The translations under genes were made by a program, and so were the position numbers. Positions 56,151 to 64,000 of a DNA stretch of 64,000 nt are shown here, piece by piece (the stretch's first letter is position 1; every line of letters starts with the position of its first letter). Source of the DNA: Echinometra lucunter (Eukaryota > Echinodermata > Echinoidea > Camarodonta > Echinometridae). The notes under the pieces are model-generated. The model was not told the DNA's origin and searched no databases. It saw nothing but the letters and a program-made list of their open reading frames with translations. The DNA lies in assembly GCA_029962745.1 (NCBI GenBank), contig CM057153.1, forward strand, positions 13,591,241 to 13,655,240, read 5' to 3'.

Positions 56151-57811
56151 CCTAAGGAATTAGATAGCTGTACGTGGATTGCACACGCATTCTTCTTTAT
56201 TTCTAGACAATGACATTACTTTGGTCAAAGTCTGAGGCGTCTGTCAAGGTAAAAAGCAATCAGCCAAAAGATTTTTCATTGTCAATGGTTATCAGTCGTG
56301 AAGGACAGTCTTTAAATCAAACGTTATTGTATAACCCCATTTGAAGGATCTTCTACCATTATTGTAATAATACATGAATGCGGTATGTGGTTCTCTATAG
56401 CAAACATGAATTTTTCTACATGTTACTATATGTATTTCCACTAAAGAAATCGTGCACAAATGTTTTGGAAATTAATTCATATAAATCCCACTTCAGTGCA
56501 ACGAATTTCCTCACCAGGAAAAGCAGCAAACATTCAAATTATGTCTGAAAATAAAGAAATTTTTCACATCGATTCTGTTACTGATACATGGATTTCATTA
56601 AAGTTTGAGTTTTCAGTACTTCGAAATATGCTGCCAGTATTTTAACCAGGCTAAATCCATGCCATTCTATTTTAGGTATTATGAAACGGTTGTTTCCCAT
56701 CACTGCCGCTGAAAAAGTGCCTCTCTGAAGTAAACTATAAAAATCGAAATTATGGCAAACATGCACAGTGAAGTTCGTAAAGTAACGTTCTCCCATCGTC
56801 CGGGAGATCGGTTTTGTATACTCTTAAAATGCCATAAGCGATCTACACAAATAAATTTTACCATCAAAGCTTGGACAGAAATAAATGTCATATCAGATGA
56901 TTAAAGTATGGTCAAGCGTTTTTTCAGTGACATAAAGTTTAACAATTGACGTATTTATGGCATTCAGGGTTAGGCGCTTGCACCTTTAGAAATGCATGTG
57001 TGTGTGCTATGCAGAGATCTGGAACATTTTGCAGAGATAAATTCATAGCATATATAGCCTAGGATTGGTTGAACTAAGTTATACTCATTTTCTGGATTCT
57101 ATCTCATGGGTTCTAAAAAAAGACGATATTTATTAATCATATGAAAGTTGATGGACTGTTAAGATAGTCAATTTGAAGTCTTTTCGAGTATTTCTATTTT
57201 CTTTCAAAGATCCATTTGGAACTGCAAACTTTTCGAATTGGAATTTATAAAAATGCTGGTCTGTAGGCCTACATCACACCCTCATTCTCCTCAGCCTCCT
57301 CCTCCTCCTTCTTTTCTTCCTTTTCCCTCTCTTCCTTTTCGTGGTAATTCCTGACAGTATTTTCTGTCTCCTTCCTTTGATCATACCGATAGAGAACTCC
57401 CTTTTTCATATTTGTTGTCCGTTATATCTTTTTTGCTGCGTATTATTTCCAGAATTGCTCTTATTCTTCTCTTTCAGTTTGTCCAATCTGAGGTCAGATT
57501 CATTTTACAAAAATAGGGCTAAGCAACCTTGAGGAAATGAACTGTGAAAAAATATTAACATTATCGAAAACTAATATTTCAATAGAAGTTTAATTTGTCA
57601 CGGGGCAAATCGGATTAGTGGGGCAAAATTTCTGTGGAATCAAATTCGACTGATGTATGCCATCATTCGTACCTGTCGCCTCGCTGTACCTCCCCTCCTC
57701 CCTGTTTCGTATTTACCACCCCGAAATTCCCAGACGATTTATCTATCTGCTAGTCTTATCATCACCCTGCCCCGATCATGAACCACGACAGAAAGCAAAT
57801 CCTTAGACTAC
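56151..57811. other. Non-coding stretch, no gene recognised
   Basis: Polypyrimidine patch at about 57283-57340. Otherwise unique AT-rich DNA. Confidence 0.5.
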
Positions 57812-57823
57812 GGTCACGTGACC
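57812..57823. promoter_or_regulatory. GGTCACGTGACC palindromic E-box
   Basis: A perfect 12-bp palindrome containing GTCACGTGAC, the optimal site for USF/TFE3/TFEB-type bHLH-zip factors (CLEAR-like). It lies in non-repetitive DNA just before GTACTTAAG. Binding not shown. Confidence 0.4.
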
Positions 57824-60800
57824 TGTCGTCGGGTACTTAAGATCTAATGGTATGCAGACGGCCTATATTTGCACAAATTTTTGCGCAGCAGCAACAGAAA
57901 AAAAAAAAAAAACCCGCGCGAGATTTTTCGCCCAGTTTCTTGTCTATCTGCACAAACTTAGTTTTCTTAATTTACGGTTTTGATAAGAGAATTATAATCA
58001 TTCAATGTTTCATTGAGTTAAAATGCTGTACTTCATACCTAGGGATATAGTTCGCAAAATATAAAGAGCCTCTATAATCACTCTGCGCGAAAATGATAGG
58101 CCCTTGAAAATGGACCACTTTAACTGTTTGTAAACACTAGGACTTGGCAAGGTGGTTTTGATCAGTCATTTTCCTTTTTCCCCTTCAAAGCACTGACCTC
58201 AGACGGCTTAATAATCATCCATATTAACCATCAAAGCAATTTTATTAAACTGTATCAGCTGGTCTCCCTATAGGTTTGACACACAGTCAGATCTTTTGAC
58301 CTTTAAACTTTGCAAGATTTAAAAGGCAAGCTCCTGATGTGACCTCCTTTTGACTCACTAAAATCGAAAACTCTTGAGGGTAATGATAAGTTCGAAATAA
58401 CGAAAAACCATTTTGTATAATACGTGCCCATGAAATATGATCTCCGCAGTACCTTTCGACAGCGGTTTCTATAACGCTCTAGGTCTTTATAGCTTGTCAT
58501 AAGAGGAAAATCTAGTGTGAAGGGGGAGGGGGTTGAGGTGTTATCTGGTTTTTCTGGTTGATGCATTGGTTCCTAGTGGTTTAGAAAAGCATACAAAATT
58601 ATCGTAAATTACCAAGGGTCAGCCTGAAACATTGACAGTATAGCCATCATTTAAAATGGTATTCAAATTACTGCCAGCACATCTCTAAAAAGAAAATGCA
58701 TTTCAGTACAATATTAATCATCGGAACTAAATTTTATCTATGGAATATCTAAAAGTGTATACAAAATAGATATGAAACAGTCTTAACAATCACTGCGTTC
58801 AGTGCACTGCCTGAGCATGTCTTATTGAGGGATTTGACTTCACGTTGGTCCAGCTCTTATCCATATTCACAACAGACCATTCCCCAATGGTTTACAAGTA
58901 CATGAGTCAACACAACTATTTGAACTTGTTCCACATCACACGTAGATTATAGTGATCGATGATAATGTATCATATTTCATTCGCATTATCAGCTATTGTT
59001 TCCTTGTAACGCAGCAACGTACATGTTTCAGAGAGAACTTTCCGTTCTGGCAGAGTTGAAAATAATTCATGAGCTTTCTCCTTATGTCCTATCGGCCCAA
59101 TGTATGTCATGTATGTGGTAACTAAGGTAATATCAATGTCGCAAAAAAAAAAGTTCGTTCTCAAAATTCCCTCATAAATTATTTCGAATGTAACCAGAAA
59201 CATTCAATATTGGGATCTGAATTCCACACTGCGTGCGTGGTGCCACATTATAGGCCCTACATATTTATGTGCAGTTTCTCATTACACGTTGATACACTGC
59301 AAAACTTGTTAAAGCGGTGATTCCAATAACCTTAAAATAACTGCATGGCCGCATTCACACCATAATTATAACCAGGCTTGCCTAAGAACGTTTAGATAAT
59401 TTATTTCACGATGCAATCACATGGCCAGTATATATCCATCATTTTCTCTAACCGACACCAACATGTCTACGTTGCACATAGATGACGATGCATTAGATTT
59501 AGTTCTTTGGTTATGTTTCTTTGTTTTTTCCTCGTCGATATTATGATATCGATACTACACGATATACATGCCTTTGTCTCTGCCGTCTGCACCGCATGAC
59601 TGTCTTTTAGCACGTGATTATTCCGATTGTCTGCTCATCATATTTAGTACTAATTACTACCCATCCATAAATCAGGCCACGAATGCCGCGACGGTTGAAA
59701 GCACTTTGACATTTTACAAGATACCTATATACTAAGGTTGCAAAATGCTGATGTAATTATCTATACACGCCAATAACAGATCGGAGGAGTGAGTTGGAGG
59801 CAGGGGCGTCATCGGGTAAATTTAGTCTGCGAACATGCAGAGGAGGAGATTGTTTACCATTCATTCAACTAATGAAATGCAAAAATAAAATTCATTTTAA
59901 AAGCCATTTTTTGAAGCTGCTACCGATGCGTCGCAAAGAACGTATTTCATTATAACTACGTAGACCTGTTTTATCAAAATAATGAAATGCAAAAATATTT
60001 CTCCAGATTTAAGCCGTTCTGAGTCCATGACAAATTAACTGACAAATGTATTTAATGGAGGCGAGTTTGGGGCTGATAAGCCCTTCCACTCCCCCGCCCG
60101 CGTCGCCCCCATTTTTAACACATGCATGCAGGGAGCGCCATTGGCATGAGTGTATAAATAATGGGAGGGTAATAATCATAGCTCCTTAAGTTTAATCGAA
60201 CTTTGGAATAAAGAATTACTGGGAAGTGATGTACACGACTGTATGTCGAATTAAAATAGTCATCATTATATTGTGTTTAGTAAACAGACAATTTATCTAA
60301 ATCCGTGTATCCACATTTGAACAGAGGATTAAATTGTCTTTGGTAGAGACCGTCTTGGTTAGACCGTGGACCCTAGGCCTAGTGTTCTTGCCATAAAACT
60401 GCATTTCGACATAGAGGACAGATTGTATAAGCCTATTTTCATACTTTTACAGCATTTCGAAAGGTACCTTCGCCCAAATGTATTCACATAATGTCATAAT
60501 CGTTACAGAGGCGTTAGTAAAGTAGCGAATCTCCCATGTAATTTGAAAATCCACAAAATTTACATCTGTGCATACTTAAAACTACCATTTCCTTTAAGAC
60601 GTGAAGTGTTTGAAACTTGTTTGGACCTATTAAACGGCCCCTACGATAAAGGGAGTTCCGATATTATGTTTTCGATATCCATAATAATGCTATTTCTGGC
60701 GCAGTGTAGTGAATAAAACCCAAATTGCTGTCTTTGGTTGTTACTTGTTGCACACCTTTCCCCCGTGCTCTGTGACTTTGTGAGTAATGTCACCAGGGTT

Positions 60801-61117
60801 GCATTCATGATTTACAAATTGATTTGTCAAAGCGTTCTCACCAACGCCATCAGTGTGTATGATTTTATTGTTGCATATTCTAATTTTTCAGTAGATAACG
60901 GAAAAAAATATATACATGTATATATATGAGATTTAATAGGTAATGTAAGATACATAGTTGCTGTAAGTTGCTTAAAGGATTGACGGCGGAACATATACTT
61001 AAGAATAGAACATTATTAAGTAATCGATAATCGGGCTTCGTCACAATACATTTGTGACTCTGAATTTTCTCGCACAAGCGCCACACTGTATAGCATATTG
61101 TTTTCTTTTAAATCCAG
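57824..61117. other. Non-coding stretch, no gene called
   Basis: About 3.3 kb with little repetition. TTAAAGCGGTGATTCCA near 59310 resembles the end of the TTAA-flanked MITE at 28477, possibly a solo fragment. The minus frame at 58970-59203 has no domain. Confidence 0.45.
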
Positions 61118-61323
61118 TCGTCAACGGAAATGAAACCAGGTGGTTAAACTTTGATTTCAACATGGAGGGGATTGTTTCTTTACAGGAGTTAAATCGATCT
61201 ATTCCCTTTAATAAGAAGAAAAGAAGACTCAACATGCTCAACCAAACACCGATTCGCTCTTTTTCTGGTCGAATTTGCGTATTTCAAATAAAGCGTTTGC
61301 AGCTTGAGCTACATTATAAATGA
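61118..61323 (+). other. Weak candidate terminal exon
   Basis: Follows a pyrimidine-rich TTGTTTTCTTTTAAATCCAG acceptor and stays open for about 68 codons (including NGNETRWLNFDFNMEG and a KKKRR patch) to a TGA. Composition is mixed and no family is recognised. Could be chance. Confidence 0.15.
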
Positions 61324-61432
61324 GATGTGACAGACGTAATGAAATTAAAAGGGTTTAGAAATATCTCCGCTGATAAGTCCGTGCTGTTGCAGTCTTTCTT
61401 GCTTTCAGCCACTGACTGTACTCATTAAGACA

Positions 61433-61707
61433 CACACTAAAAATGGGATTCAATTTTGCACCCTTCATAATAGCTCTTTTTGAAGAAAGCTCTTTTTGAA
61501 GAAAGAAACATGCACCATTGAGGGTGCAGTGACCTACATTTTGCACCCTTAAGGGCGCAGAGTTATACGCTTTAGGGAAGATGCAAATATGCACCCTTTT
61601 GGATGCAACAATTTCTGCACCCTTTAAGATGCATAATTGCACCTTTTAATAAAATGTGCTTCTATTATTGCATTTAGGGTGCAAATTGTACCTTTTTTCT
61701 TGGAGTG
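61433..61707. mobile_element. MITE built of TTTGCACCCTT repeats
   Basis: CACACTAAAAATGGG...CAATTTTGCACCCTT at the left is mirrored by AGGGTGCAAATTGTACC...CTTGGAGTG at the right. The interior is six or so GCACCCTT/AAGGGTGCA words in both orientations. About 275 bp. Confidence 0.75.
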
Positions 61708-62690
61708 CAGATGCTCTGTTCCCTGCAAGAATTTACTCACCTCCACCTCCACATGTTCATGGAGAAAAACTGTAGGGGCCTACCTTTCACACGCCTTTTT
61801 AAAAAATGTGTCGTGCGTGTTGGGGCAATGTATTTGACCCCCCCCCCCCCCCCTTCGCAACCTTATTCTAATAACATGGAGTATGGGGAGTTAGATAGAG
61901 ACTCATCCGTTGACAGGACTTGCGAGAAATTTGCCCCCACTCCACGCTCAGCACACAACAGTTTGATTTCAAAAGAGTAGGTCATTTTCACGTGCACGTG
62001 GGCGCACAGCTTGATATCATGTGCTAGATGGTAGGTGTCGTACATCACCAATTCAAGTGATTCAGATATGGAAAATTCTACAGTGATAAGAAAAAACAGG
62101 AACATTTTAGAGGAGTCGTGATGGAGACTTTTCGGAAATTTACCTGCAGGCCTACCCAATAGAATTAACTCTTTATTTCTTTCAAAGAAAGAATCTTGCT
62201 CGATCTTCATTGGCTCAAACAGCACGACGTCATCTGCTCCTGTTGTTTCATACGAAAGAGAACGAGGTTATGATACTGAATGTATCTCTCGAATTACGTT
62301 AGGCCTATACGGGTATCCTTTTCTAACATGGTATTGCACGCACCCGATCAGATTTCAGGGAATGTCTTTGCATATTTTTAATTCCCAAGGCAGAGAAGAC
62401 ACCTACTGATAAAGTTTCAAAAGCCTTTCTGCCACCTTGGGTGATATGGATGATATGCTTGAAATAAGAATTTGAGATACAAAGTGTATGTCCATAATTC
62501 CACAGAGAATTGCTTGATATGAGATCATAATGGTCGTAAGCATACTTTGTACTATCTTTATGTCAAAGGAATGGAGTGGAGCTTTTTGTTCCTTAGACCT
62601 GTGCATACTTTAGTTGCCAATGTGTGTTTTAAAACTACAAATTATCAGCTGCAACGAATTCATATTACAGATTTACAACCTTCCGTATCT
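61708..62690. other. Non-coding stretch
   Basis: C16 at 61838-61853. No gene recognised; the 120-codon minus frame at 61863-62225 has no domain. Confidence 0.45.
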
Positions 62691-63230
62691 ATGTTCCCGG
62701 CGGCCACGGCAATCACGTTTCTGGCCACCGTGAACAGAACAGGATGAACGTGAGACAGCGCGGGGAGACAGGATGGGCGAACGTGCCAGTTGCCGTGGAT
62801 GACGGGCCAGAATTTTAAACTGTCAAAAAATTTGCCACGGCACCCACGGATGAGAAACCTAGTAGGCCGTATTAAAACGGGGTGAACGCAACAAAACGTG
62901 ACAGTACGTAATAGGCCGCAACAAAACTTGGAGACGGTCTGTAGTAGGACGGGAAGCATGTGTATTCCCCAGCATCTCATGGTCCTTCACGGTTGCTGCG
63001 CGTTTTGTCCGCGTTTTGTCCCATTTGGGACGTGTGGGACCCCAGCAGAACGTGACAGGCCTGGAGGGAACGTACTGGCAAGAACCCCACGGCCCATCAC
63101 GGATACTGTGCAGATCGTGAGAAAACTTAGCAAGACCTAAAACTTGACTATACGGAGAAAAAAAAATGGCCAAAATCCCACGGTGCAATACGTTTCGGGC
63201 AAACGGGGCTGCCGTGGCCGCCGGGAACAT
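62691..63230. mobile_element. GC-rich MITE with perfect 21-bp TIR (540 bp)
   Basis: The 21 bases at 62691-62711 (ATGTTCCCGGCGGCCACGGC plus A) are exactly inverted at 63210-63230. The interior repeats CCACGG, ACGTGACAG and CAACAAAACG words. Frames at 62660-62980, 62859-63230 and 62898-63140 are contained in or overlap it and are not genes. No clear TSD. Confidence 0.92.
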
Positions 63231-63915
63231 TGTGTAAACCTAGCATAAAATCAAGTCATTTTTTATAGGTCAGATGTGTGGGGTTCAGGTTGTGAGAACG
63301 TGTGCATCATATGGGATGGTTTTTTAACTTCAAGAGGAAACGGGAGAGCATTACTTCAAGTCTTCCATTTAGAGAATCAGATTTCAGGGTGATAAGAATC
63401 CAGCTGCGAGTGAGAAATCATAATTATGGCACATGCGCATTCTCATCAATCACACAGGGGGTGCCCAAACATGGGAACATGAAAGGTCAGAGGTCATTGT
63501 GGCCAGTTACATGAAGTGAATATAAATTGATCGTGACATTAATCAATGCACAAACAATGCTCCCAGTTTAAAATGGCACACGTTTCAAAAATGATGTACT
63601 CAACCAGCTGTCCGTCAGTCATAATTTCATAATTCTACTTAAAGTTAACGTGTTTATATTAAAATTCTAAAAGAGGGGGAAAAAACCCAAAAGAAAACAA
63701 AGGAAAACAAAAAATCCTTGGTGAGCAATTTCTCCGTCGATCATGTGAAATACAGGTGAATAAACTTTAGGCACAGTTCAATGTCTGGAATCGGAATTGT
63801 GGAGACTAGATGGGGAGGCCAAAGCTTAGTAGTATAGGGATCTAGTGAACATATTTAAAAACATTACCCTTTATCTTTCTCTTCGTCTCTTTCACATTTC
63901 TCTCTTTATTATCTC
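63231..63915. other. Non-coding stretch
   Basis: No gene recognised; AGGTCAGAGGTCA at about 63485 is an isolated DR1-like site. Confidence 0.5.
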
Positions 63916-64000
63916 CCTTCCCTCCCTCTCTCTCTCTCTCTCTCTCTGCTCCTGTCACATTTTTTTCTCTCTATTATTCCCATCTCTCTCTCTCTCTCTC
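63916..64000. repeat. (CT)n microsatellite reaching window edge
   Basis: CT runs interrupted by GCTCCTGTCACATTTTTTTC and TATTATTCCCAT, continuing past the end of the window. Confidence 0.93.

Noticed and set aside
55635..56213. Frames of 66-142 codons with higher GC content
   Set aside because: Contained almost entirely between perfect inverted repeats of a MITE, with no domain.
62660..63230. Overlapping frames of 80-123 codons
   Set aside because: GC-rich MITE interior; open on both strands because of composition and inverted repeats.

Overview
The window is eukaryotic, intron-bearing, AT-rich intergenic or intronic DNA with no bacterial or viral gene organisation. Three things point to a marine deuterostome invertebrate, most likely an echinoid such as a sea urchin: the dense mix of short inverted-repeat elements, tRNA-derived SINEs and LINE 3' ends; the very long poly(C)/poly(G) and (CT)n/(GA)n tracts; and inverted arrays of 16-bp repeats like those remembered for sea-urchin TU foldback elements. 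That assignment rests on the style of the repeats, not on a recognised gene.

Coding content is very low. The best real gene evidence is one first coding exon at 41,800-41,857 (+). It encodes a textbook signal peptide, ends in a strong GTAAGT donor (phase 1) and has TATA-like and 5'-UTR-like sequence upstream. No downstream exon could be assigned. A degenerate LINE ORF2 C-terminus lies on the minus strand at 39,085-39,375, with a stop and a lost cysteine. A few exon-like islands (10,063-10,117; 48,132-48,412; 61,118-61,323) are reported only as weak candidates. Almost every other open frame is a by-product of low-complexity or transposon sequence.

Layout. 1.3-3.4 kb: foldback element with long terminal inverted repeats (TIRs) and an internal tandem duplication. 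4.1-5.5 kb: second foldback element, Tc1/mariner-like ends. 8.35-10.74 kb: exact tandem duplication; copy 2 carries a 477-bp insertion with a CCAT target-site duplication (TSD), and both copies carry a TA-flanked MITE. 12.3-14.0 kb: non-autonomous hAT element with an 8-bp TSD, containing a nested second hAT family. 14.2-14.6 kb: near-identical 197-bp tandem pair. 15.1-19.0 kb: two mirrored arrays of 16/26-bp repeats bracketing about 3 kb; the interior holds a Helitron-like element with six 150-bp repeats full of AGGTCA direct repeats, plus two SINEs. 20-30 kb: microsatellites, MITEs (one TTAA-flanked) and LINE 3' ends. 30.6-33.5 kb: second copy of the nested hAT family with its paralogous empty site, a tRNA-like SINE, a palindrome with two CRE sites, and a foldback element split by a retroposon. 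34.7-35.1 kb: another 16-bp minisatellite. 36.3-41 kb: tandem repeats, LINE and SINE fragments. 41.2-41.9 kb: the promoter and first exon. 42-50 kb: intron-like sequence and microsatellites. 50.6-51.7 kb: hAT-like element filled with a degenerate minisatellite. 52.3-53.1 kb: three MITEs. 55.6-56.2 and 62.7-63.2 kb: two GC-rich MITEs with perfect TIRs.

The window is best read as a mobile-element mosaic around the start of one secreted-protein gene. Several insertions can be ordered in time because they interrupt duplicated sequence whose partner preserves the empty site.
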